A stretch of 6,188 nt of DNA from JBJKRW01 sp046704445 (GTDB lineage: Bacteria; Patescibacteriota; Microgenomatia; UBA1406; GWC2-37-13), in the NCBI GenBank assembly GCA_046704445.1, contig JBJKRW010000082.1:1-6188 (forward strand), read 5' to 3'. Position numbers and translations under genes: made by a program. This document shows positions 1 to 5,097 of this stretch, in pieces. Under the pieces are notes generated by a model that did not search any database, was not told the origin of the DNA, and was given only the letters and a program-made list of their open reading frames with translations. Every line of letters starts with the position of its first letter. The first letter of the stretch is position 1.

Positions 1-1307
1 AGCTGAGAGCAAGAGGAGGACTGCTCCGTGTCCGCGAATTTATTATGAAAGACGCGTATTCGTTTGACACTGACGAATCAACATTTAAAGCTCAATACGC
101 GCTTATGCGCGACACCTATGCCGCAATATTCAAATCCCTTGGTTTGGAAACGTTCGTGGTCGAATCGGATAACGGATATATAGGCGGGGAGTATTGTCAC
201 GAATTTGTTGTCGAATCACCAATCGGTGAAAGTACTTTTTACATGACAAATGACGCATCATATATTGCGCATTCGGACGTTGCAATATTTTATAAAGACG
301 AAAAAAACCTCGCAGATGATCTCTTGCCTCTTCAGGAAGTAGAGGCGAAGCGGGGAACTACCATGGAAGATGGCGTCAAACTGCATAAAAAACCTCTATG
401 GCTGCAGATTAAAGATGTATTGTTCGTCGATGAACAAGGAAGATTTATCCTAAGCATTATTCGGGGTGACTATGACGTGAACGAAATAAAGCTCAAGCAT
501 CTTGCCCGGTGCCACGAACTCAGGCACGCGACCGACGAGGAGATCAGGAACAAACTGCATTCGGAACCCGGATTTATTTCTCCGGTCAACATCAAAAAAA
601 TTATGGATAAAACCGTTTCTCTTCTTATCGTGGCCGACGACTCCCTTCGTACGATCAAAAACGCGTATGGAGGAGCAAACAAAAAATATAGGGATCTTTT
701 CAACATGAATATCGGCCGCGACTATACGCCGGACATCGAGGGTGACATCGCGCTTGTCAAACAGGGATACAAAACCAAAGATACAAAAAAAGAGCTTACG
801 GAAAAAAAGGGAATTGAAGTCGGCAATATTTTCCAGCTCGGGTATTACTATTCCAAAAAAATGGACCGTGCGACATTTATCGACAAAGACGGAAAAGAAA
901 AACCCTATTATATGGGATGTTACGGTATCGGTCTGGGACGCACCATGGCTGCGCTCGTCGAAAAATTCCACGACGATCGGGGAATTGTCTGGCCCAAACA
1001 GGTCGCGCCGTTTACCGTACATCTGGTCGGCCTTGACCTTAAGGACGAGACCGTTCGCAGTCGCGCGGAAGAGGTATATAACCAGCTGAAAAAACACCGC
1101 GTCGACGTATTGTTTGATGACCGTCAGGATACAACCGCTGGGGAAAAATTCGCGGATGCGGATCTTATAGGAATTCCCTACCGTATGGTTGTTTCACGGA
1201 GGAACAAAGATAAAATCGAATGCAAGCAGCGCAATAAAGATAAAGCGGAGCTTCTTTCCGTAGAAGAATTCCTATCCCAATATATATCCAACCGCACTGC
1301 CGAATAA
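1..1307 (+). CDS. proS: Prolyl-tRNA synthetase, 3' part (5' end outside window)
   Basis: Class II aminoacyl-tRNA synthetase that charges tRNA-Pro with proline in the cytoplasm. The reading frame is open from base 3 with no stop before the ATG at 45. The residues before that ATG (RGGLLRVREFI) continue the family's class II motif 2 region, which runs into MKDAYSFD, so the ATG at 45 is internal and the gene is cut by the window edge. Counting from that Met, the bacterial editing/insertion domain follows (roughly residues 75-255), with recognisable family blocks IIRGDYDVNEIK, EPGFISPVN and NAYGGANK. Then come EVGNIFQLG, motif 3 (GIGLGRTMAAL, about 296-306) and the C-terminal anticodon-binding domain beginning near WPKQVAPF. 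About 435 residues are visible, as expected from this point in a bacterial-type enzyme of about 570. The tail overlaps the opposing gene by 36 bp. The family call is secure; the upstream start cannot be seen. Confidence 0.96.
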   Translation, partial: LRARGGLLRVREFIMKDAYSFDTDESTFKAQYALMRDTYAAIFKSLGLETFVVESDNGYIGGEYCHEFVVESPIGESTFYMTNDASYIAHSDVAIFYKDEKNLADDLLPLQEVEAKRGTTMEDGVKLHKKPLWLQIKDVLFVDEQGRFILSIIRGDYDVNEIKLKHLARCHELRHATDEEIRNKLHSEPGFISPVNIKKIMDKTVSLLIVADDSLRTIKNAYGGANKKYRDLFNMNIGRDYTPDIEGDIALVKQGYKTKDTKKELTEKKGIEVGNIFQLGYYYSKKMDRATFIDKDGKEKPYYMGCYGIGLGRTMAALVEKFHDDRGIVWPKQVAPFTVHLVGLDLKDETVRSRAEEVYNQLKKHRVDVLFDDRQDTTAGEKFADADLIGIPYRMVVSRRNKDKIECKQRNKDKAELLSVEEFLSQYISNRTAE

Positions 1308-2204
1308 TCCTCTTATCTGCGCCTGAGGAATATGAAGAAGGTGCAGTTCCCAGAGCTTTTTATACAAGTTGCGCGTTTCGGGAATCTGTGCATACAGGGA
1401 CCGCGCGGACCGCATACGGTTAACAATTCCTTTTCCCGGAATCCCGCCCGCCGCACACTGAACAAGCTTTTGTACTTCCCCGCTATCAGCCGCCATTCCG
1501 ATAACCGGATTGATACTGTTGTTGCGTACATCGTCCGAAACATCTATCATATCGTCCAGAAACTGGTATACCATCCTGCTTTGAATGAGATCTTTAATTG
1601 TCTCCGGATCGGTAACACCGGCCAGTATCGCTCCGGCCGCAAGATATGCTTCACTGGTTTTCTTTCGGTATTTTTGAGCATACCCGAATCCGTACGAACC
1701 GGGTTTCCTGAAACGAAACTTGCGTTCCGTAGCGATCATGTCGCGCAAAAATTCAGCAAGAACTTTTTTTTTGTCTTGTCCGAACTTGGCCAACGTCAAC
1801 TGGAGCAAATCCTGTATGTTTAAGCCTCTTAATCCGTATAATACTTGTTCCCCCTCCACCTTGACCGGCGAATTCAACACGTGGTTTATCGAATCTGACG
1901 GATGTTTTTCAGCGCGTGTCTGTTGGTCTATCAAATCGTCCGTCAACCCCACAAATGCGGTAAACAGCATAAGGCCTTTTTGTTCTTCCGGGCCGAGATT
2001 CTTTTGAATCTGTAAAAAATTATACGCGGTCATCCTGAATCTCCAGTCTTTCATCAGACCATGAAGGAGTCTCTGTTCACCCGGGTTATCCTCAGGATTA
2101 AAGGGCAAATATTTACGGTCAAACGTTTTTTGGGATAACACCATCGCCCCTGCTTCAATCCAGCGCCTTCCAACCATAAATTCCATAGAAGTATAGTATA
2201 TCAT
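1272..2204 (-). CDS. Isoprenoid-synthase-fold protein (squalene/phytoene synthase-like or prenyl diphosphate synthase-like)
   Basis: A probably all-helical 310-residue protein with two aspartate-rich motifs at the spacing of class I isoprenoid synthases: DDLID at residues 89-93, and DDMID at 217-221 followed by VSDD (222-225). These would bind Mg2+ and the diphosphate of an isoprenyl substrate. Context around the first motif (YNFLQ...LGPEE...FTAFVGLTDD) and the second (YQFLDDMIDVSDD) resembles squalene/phytoene synthases, while YRKKTSEAYLAAGAILAG (179-196) also recalls the KT block of trans-prenyl diphosphate synthases. Substrate and product are therefore not predicted. Start choice is uncertain. 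The ATG at 2204 has AAGGAG only 1 nt upstream, too close to work as an SD. The ATG at 2186 (Met7) sits 8 nt after an extended -10 and could begin a leaderless mRNA. The gene converges on proS and shares 36 bp with its end. No transmembrane segment or signal peptide is evident. Confidence 0.8.
   Translation of the reverse strand: MIYYTSMEFMVGRRWIEAGAMVLSQKTFDRKYLPFNPEDNPGEQRLLHGLMKDWRFRMTAYNFLQIQKNLGPEEQKGLMLFTAFVGLTDDLIDQQTRAEKHPSDSINHVLNSPVKVEGEQVLYGLRGLNIQDLLQLTLAKFGQDKKKVLAEFLRDMIATERKFRFRKPGSYGFGYAQKYRKKTSEAYLAAGAILAGVTDPETIKDLIQSRMVYQFLDDMIDVSDDVRNNSINPVIGMAADSGEVQKLVQCAAGGIPGKGIVNRMRSARSLYAQIPETRNLYKKLWELHLLHIPQAQIRGLFGSAVGYILG
2195..2203 (-). promoter_or_regulatory. Candidate extended -10 promoter of the isoprenoid-synthase-like gene
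   Basis: On the minus strand, TGATATACT (2203 down to 2195) matches an extended -10 (TGnTATAAT) with one change. It lies 8 nt before the ATG at 2186, so transcription would begin within a few bases of that codon. No good -35 is present at 17 bp. If used, this promoter excludes the ATG at 2204 as the start, because that codon overlaps the box. Confidence 0.4.
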
Positions 2205-2267
2205 ACTCCTTCAAAACTTATGTTATAGGTCTTTATGCGCTTATTTTATCGAATTCCCGTTCAGGCA

Positions 2268-2299
2268 TATCCCGATCACAAACGAATTTGATTGGGATA
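2268..2299. repeat. Inverted repeat (11-bp arms) in the divergent control region
   Basis: Arms TATCCCGATCA (2268-2278) and TGATTGGGATA (2289-2299) are reverse complements at 10 of 11 positions, the exception being a G opposite T, around a 10-bp centre. No T-run follows on either strand, so it is not a classical intrinsic terminator. Its position between two divergent start codons suits an operator for a dimeric DNA-binding protein. It lies about 60 bp upstream of the + strand -10 box. Confidence 0.6.
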
Positions 2300-2358
2300 C
2301 CCTTACCCGAAACCGCTTAATCCGCGTAAAATCCAAACAAACCGGCATACGATAGGTA

Positions 2359-2364
2359 TATAAT
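2359..2364 (+). promoter_or_regulatory. Candidate -10 box of the DHH/MYG1-like gene
   Basis: A perfect TATAAT lies 9 nt before the ATG at 2374, with no recognisable SD in between. A transcript starting at the usual distance from this box would have a 5' leader of only a few bases. The hexamer 17 bp upstream is not a good -35. Confidence 0.5.
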
Positions 2365-2373
2365 TATTGATCT

Positions 2374-3207
2374 ATGAAGACTCTGGTTACCCACCAATCA
2401 CTGGATCTGGATGCAATCTGCGCCTGTTGGCTGATTGTACGGTTTCTCCCCGAATGGCAGGAGCCGCATTTTGAGTTTGTTCCTGCGGGTTCCACATTCG
2501 AGAATAGCGCCCCGGACGAAAACCCCAATATCTTACACGTGGATACGGGCCTCGGCAGATTCGATCATCATCAGACGGCGGAACACACATGTGCCTCAAA
2601 ACTTGTGCTTGAATATCTTACAAAAAATGATTTTATTCCGGCAAAAAGAACTGCGCCGCTCGAAAGGATTATTGACATGGTCAATTCTCTTGACCATTTT
2701 CAGGAAGTGTATTTTCCTGATGCGGACGCGGACCGTTATGATTTTATGCTTCACCAGACAATCGAAGGATTAAAACCCGTGCTGAAGACCGACGAACAGA
2801 TCATACGCCACATATTCAGCTCGCTTGACGCGATACTCAACATCATGGGCAGCAAAATAAAGGCGGAAGAAGAAATAAGGAAGGGGTTCGTGTTCAACTG
2901 CTCGTACGGCAGGTGTCTTGCGCTTGAATCCAGGAACGAAGAGGCCGTAAAACTTGCACAGAAAAAAGGATATAATCTTGTGGTAAAAAAAGATCCGGAG
3001 AGGGGATTTGCCCGCATCAAAACAATACCCGATCCCAAACTTGATCTCACTCCGGTGTACCGAAAAATACTGAAGATCGACAAAAAAGGAACCTGGTTTC
3101 TGCACGTATCGGGACATATGTTGCTCAACTCGTCGTCCAAAAATCCTAATTTTATTCCGACTACCCTGACGCTCCAAAAACTCATTGAAATCATCAGGGG
3201 AATATAA
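2374..3207 (+). CDS. DHH-superfamily/MYG1-like phosphoesterase, uncharacterised
   Basis: A 277-residue protein that looks like a metal-dependent phosphoesterase of the DHH superfamily, resembling MYG1 (UPF0160) proteins, which act as 3'-5' exonucleases in eukaryotes. Visible motifs are THQSLDLDA (residues 6-14), with the H-x3-D-x-D spacing of DHH motif I; HVDTG (55-59) with Asp57; FDHHQ (63-67), the DHH signature; and a later Asp in NSLDHF (104-109) that may be motif III. The C-terminal block GTWFLHVSGHMLLNSSSKNP (239-258) recalls the MYG1 tail, where a histidine precedes a glycine-containing segment. The protein appears soluble. The start is the only plausible one, at MKTLVTH, because motif I follows within a few residues. 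There is no SD; it is probably leaderless or has a very short leader. The exact substrate is unknown, and oligonucleotides or another phosphodiester are possible. It is divergent from the isoprenoid gene and followed by the rpsU leader. Confidence 0.75.
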   Translation: MKTLVTHQSLDLDAICACWLIVRFLPEWQEPHFEFVPAGSTFENSAPDENPNILHVDTGLGRFDHHQTAEHTCASKLVLEYLTKNDFIPAKRTAPLERIIDMVNSLDHFQEVYFPDADADRYDFMLHQTIEGLKPVLKTDEQIIRHIFSSLDAILNIMGSKIKAEEEIRKGFVFNCSYGRCLALESRNEEAVKLAQKKGYNLVVKKDPERGFARIKTIPDPKLDLTPVYRKILKIDKKGTWFLHVSGHMLLNSSSKNPNFIPTTLTLQKLIEIIRGI

Positions 3208-3208
3208 T
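3203..3208 (+). promoter_or_regulatory. Weak candidate -10 box for the rpsU leader
   Basis: TATAAT overlaps the stop codon of the preceding gene. A start about 7 nt downstream would give a leader of about 130 nt containing both predicted stems. There is no matching -35 at 16-18 bp, so this is only a candidate; read-through from upstream is an alternative. Confidence 0.25.
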
Positions 3209-3224
3209 AGAATTGTTTACGTTT

Positions 3225-3323
3225 GTCCGTCATACTCCTTCCTCATTCGTGCCATTTTGTTACGTCATGTCGTATGAAGAAGTATTGACTCGGACTCTCG
3301 CCGGATTCGCAACGAATCAGGCG
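3225..3323 (+). promoter_or_regulatory. Predicted structured 5' leader of rpsU (two stems)
   Basis: Stem 1 pairs 3225-3241 with 3276-3295: GTCCG/CGGAC, TCA/TGA, TACT/AGTA and CTTC/GAAG, 16 pairs interrupted by a 2-nt bulge, a 1-nt bulge and one C-A mismatch. Its loop can form a small TACG/CGTA helix (3261-3264 with 3271-3274). Stem 2 pairs CGCC (3299-3302) with GGCG (3320-3323) and GATTCG (3304-3309) with CGAATC (3313-3318) around a CAA loop, with one G-A mismatch. It ends two bases before the SD. No T-run follows, so it is not a terminator. CTCCTT (3235-3240) inside stem 1 is an exact complement of AAGGAG (3327-3332) in the SD. The folding is from hand pairing only. Confidence 0.5.
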
Positions 3324-3325
3324 TC

Positions 3326-3335
3326 AAAGGAGGTG
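3326..3335 (+). promoter_or_regulatory. Exceptionally strong Shine-Dalgarno of rpsU
   Basis: AAAGGAGGTG is complementary to nearly the whole 3' tail of bacterial 16S rRNA and sits 10 nt (counted from the GGAGG core) before the ATG at 3344. It fixes the rpsU start. It stands out because the starts of dnaX, ybaB, prs and the DHH-like gene show no SD. Confidence 0.9.
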
Positions 3336-3343
3336 TTGGTATT

Positions 3344-3547
3344 ATGGTAGTAATAACCAAAAAAAAGGGTGAGTCGAAAGACAGTATGTTCCGCAAATTC
3401 ACCAAAACATTCATTGAGGAAAAAATCGTGGATGACGTCCGGAAGAAACAGTTTTATAAAAAACCGTCTCTGGCGCGTAAAGAAAAATTGAAACACCGGC
3501 TGCAGGCAAGAAAACACCTGCACAAAATTACGATCACCAAGTCATGA
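3344..3547 (+). CDS. rpsU: Small ribosomal subunit protein bS21
   Basis: A basic 67-residue protein of the 30S subunit, bound near the 3' end of 16S rRNA at the platform, where it influences recognition of mRNA. The family pattern is clear: FRKFTKTFIEEKIVDDVRKKQFYKKPSLARKEK (residues 16-48) matches the bS21 core (FRR..K.AGV..E.RRREFYEKPS..RK), followed by a lysine/arginine-rich tail. The length is normal for the family (58-71). The start is set by the strong SD and a conserved short N-terminus (MVVI). It ends in TGA, overlapping the ybeY start as ATGA, so the two are probably translated together. A structured leader precedes it. Confidence 0.95.
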   Translation: MVVITKKKGESKDSMFRKFTKTFIEEKIVDDVRKKQFYKKPSLARKEKLKHRLQARKHLHKITITKS

Positions 3548-3894
3548 TCAATATCGTCGTATCATCCCGTTACAGACTGAACAGAAAAAAACTAAAAACC
3601 TTTGCGCAACAGATACTGACCGAAAAGGGGATCGGACCTTCGTTCGTGGTAAATATAGTCTTTGTGGGAAAAACCAAGATGAGGTCAATTACCCAAACCT
3701 ATAAACACGAAAAGGAAACTCTTCCTGTGTTGTCTTTTCCTTACCAAAAAGCAGAGTCGGACGGCGAACGCATTCTCGGCGAGGTATTTATCTGCTATCC
3801 CTATATGGTGCTTCTTGCGGCAGAACGGAATAAAAAAGTGGAACAGATTACGGAGTTTCTCGTGAAACACGGAATCGAGAACCTGATACAATAA
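3544..3894 (+). CDS. ybeY: YbeY-like protein, short, with a degenerate metal-binding motif
   Basis: YbeY is a metal-dependent endoribonuclease family involved in 16S rRNA 3'-end maturation and 70S quality control. Family features seen in this 116-residue protein are the start MINIVVSS; a central block ending PVLSFPY (61-67) in place of the usual TDVLSFP; and LGEVFIC (78-84) in place of LGDI(V/C)IS. The C-terminus FLVKHGIENLIQ (105-116) stands where the family has HGxLHLxGYDH. Only the first of three zinc-binding histidines (His109) remains. The second is replaced by Asn or Glu, and the stop falls before the third. The usual length is about 150 residues. The conserved Arg of the TYR block appears as Lys54. 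None of the other frames past the stop gives the missing motif. It is therefore either a genuinely divergent, possibly non-catalytic paralogue, or a truncated gene. It starts inside rpsU (ATGA overlap) without its own SD, so it is probably translationally coupled. Confidence 0.75.
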   Translation: MINIVVSSRYRLNRKKLKTFAQQILTEKGIGPSFVVNIVFVGKTKMRSITQTYKHEKETLPVLSFPYQKAESDGERILGEVFICYPYMVLLAAERNKKVEQITEFLVKHGIENLIQ

Positions 3895-3937
3895 AGCGGC
3901 TATTGTTTATCGGGTAGAAATTCAAATTGTTTTCCGA

Positions 3938-3979
3938 ATAATCTATAGTAAATAATAAATAAAAAATAACAAATAGTAA
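3938..3979 (+). repeat. Degenerate 7-bp tandem repeat upstream of dnaX
   Basis: Six units in exact 7-bp phase: ATAATCT, ATAGTAA, ATAATAA, ATAAAAA, ATAACAA, ATAGTAA. The consensus is ATAnnAA, and the next partial unit (ATATGTA, 3980-3986) contains the dnaX start codon. The rest of this spacer (3895-3937) shows nothing recognisable. No SD lies between the repeat and the ATG. Confidence 0.8.
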
Positions 3980-3981
3980 AT

Positions 3982-5028
3982 ATGTATTACCTCAAATACC
4001 GTCCCCAGACAATTGCGGAAATCGACAACTCCCAGGTAAGGGAAATTTTATTAAAACTGCTTGAAACATCCGAACAACTACCGCATGCACTCCTGTTTGT
4101 CGGCCAAAAAGGCACGGGGAAAACGTCGGCGGCGCGTATTTTCGCAAAATCCGTCAACTGTCTGGAAAACCGGTTCGGAACCGGTAAGGGAAGCAAAACA
4201 GATGTGGAACCGTGCAACCGTTGTGTACACTGTAAAAGCATCTCAAAGTCATCATTCACCGACGTATTTGAAATGGACGCCGCTTCGAACCGCGGCATCG
4301 AAGAAGTGAAAACCCTTATTCGGGAAACAAGCTTCCTGCCCATGGCCGGCCGTTATCGTGTGTTTATTATCGACGAAGCCCATATGATTACGCAGGACGG
4401 TTTCAACGCACTGCTGAAAACCCTGGAAGAACCGCCGAAAACCGCAATCTTTATTCTTGCCACCACCAATCCGGAAAAGCTTCCCAAAACCATAATTTCC
4501 CGTTGCCTCAAGGTAAATTTCGGCCACGCGCAAAAAAAAGATCTGATACATATGCTCAAAAGAATCTGTGTCGCCGAACATACGGCATACAAGGACGAAA
4601 TGTTGAATCTTATTGCGGACCACGCGGATCGGTCATTCCGCGACGCGGCCAAACTCCTTGAAGAATTCACTATCCAGCACATTTCGGAAATCGATCAGGC
4701 CGAGACGTTTTTGGGAATCCGGGGAAAACAGGATTTCCTGCACGTGCTCGAAAAAAAAGATACCGAAAAAGCGTTTCTCTGGCTGGACGAGTTTGTCAAA
4801 AACGGCGGCAACGTAAAAACATTGCTCGAAGACACTCTTGAGAAACTCCGCATGATTCTTCTTGCCAAAAAAGGGGTACTCACCGAAGAATCTCTTGACT
4901 CTACGCTGAAAACACCGGAGATCATCCGTCTTATCAAGCTGTTTATGGAAGCATACCAGAACATGCGCACGTCGCCGATCGAATCATTACCACTTGAGAT
5001 TGCCTTGGCCGAGTTTTATAATGAATAA
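3982..5028 (+). CDS. dnaX: DNA polymerase III subunit gamma/tau, short form
   Basis: The clamp-loader ATPase of the DNA polymerase III holoenzyme, which opens and loads the sliding clamp onto primed DNA. In order: MYYLKYRPQT (1-10), the family's start; Walker A GQKGTGKTS (41-49); zinc cysteines C60, C78, C81, C84; DAASNRGIEEV (99-109); Walker B VFIIDEAH (127-134); LLKTLEEPP (144-152); sensor 1 ATTNPEKLPKTIISRC (160-175) with the arginine finger of SRC; and sensor 2 RSFRDAAKLLEE (217-228), where the usual Gly of GSxRDA is Arg. The gap between the first and second zinc cysteines is 17 residues, about 9 more than usual. The protein ends at 348 residues after a collar-like helical domain, without the tau-specific tail that binds DnaB and the polymerase, so it is gamma-like. 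There is no SD; the start is fixed by the conserved N-terminus. Confidence 0.96.
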   Translation: MYYLKYRPQTIAEIDNSQVREILLKLLETSEQLPHALLFVGQKGTGKTSAARIFAKSVNCLENRFGTGKGSKTDVEPCNRCVHCKSISKSSFTDVFEMDAASNRGIEEVKTLIRETSFLPMAGRYRVFIIDEAHMITQDGFNALLKTLEEPPKTAIFILATTNPEKLPKTIISRCLKVNFGHAQKKDLIHMLKRICVAEHTAYKDEMLNLIADHADRSFRDAAKLLEEFTIQHISEIDQAETFLGIRGKQDFLHVLEKKDTEKAFLWLDEFVKNGGNVKTLLEDTLEKLRMILLAKKGVLTEESLDSTLKTPEIIRLIKLFMEAYQNMRTSPIESLPLEIALAEFYNE

Positions 5029-5031
5029 ATA

Positions 5032-5093
5032 TCTTTATAAACTTTAGGAACTTTTAAACTTTATTAACTCTAAACACTTTATAAATTATTTGT
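5032..5093 (+). repeat. Degenerate 9-bp tandem repeat between dnaX and ybaB
   Basis: Successive units are TCTTTATAA, ACTTTAGGA, ACTTTTAA (one base short), ACTTTATTA, ACTCTAAAC, ACTTTATAA and ATTATTTGT. The consensus is ACTTTATAA. The array fills nearly all of the 69-bp spacer and stops 4 bp before the ybaB ATG. The 8-bp palindrome TTTATAAA occurs twice (5034, 5078). No SD and no G/C-rich terminator stem are present. Confidence 0.85.
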
Positions 5094-5097
5094 ATCT

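Noticed and set aside
450..1097. Long open frame on the minus strand inside proS (215 residues).
   Set aside because: It lies wholly inside a well-supported gene, has no SD and no recognisable family, and is Phe/Val-rich as expected for an antisense frame.
2751..3233. Minus-strand frame with AAGGAG just before its ATG (160 residues).
   Set aside because: It is antisense to the DHH-like gene whose motifs are clear, the AAGGAG is only 1 nt from the ATG, and the translation resembles no family.
2201..3241. The 12-mer TCATACTCCTTC occurs near 2201 and again near 3230.
   Set aside because: About one repeated 12-mer is expected by chance in 6 kb. One copy sits at a gene start on the opposite strand, and the other is explained by the rpsU leader stem.
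3285..3290. TTGACT as a -35 box for rpsU.
   Set aside because: No -10-like hexamer lies 16-18 bp downstream; that region is the GC-containing stem 2.
3299..3323. Stem 2 of the rpsU leader as an intrinsic terminator of the preceding gene.
   Set aside because: It is followed by TCAAAGGAGG with no T-run, and sits directly against the rpsU SD.
3545..3547. Recoding of TGA (code 25 or 4) as seen in some CPR or mycoplasma lineages.
   Set aside because: The rpsU frame ends at TGA at normal bS21 length, and ybeY starts in the overlapping frame, so TGA works as a stop.
4532..4758. Two A8 runs in dnaX (4532-4539 and 4751-4758) as programmed frameshift or slippage sites, as in E. coli or Thermus dnaX.
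   Set aside because: A7 runs are also frequent elsewhere in the window. The protein has no tau tail to be omitted, and no stimulatory stem or SD was evident near either run.
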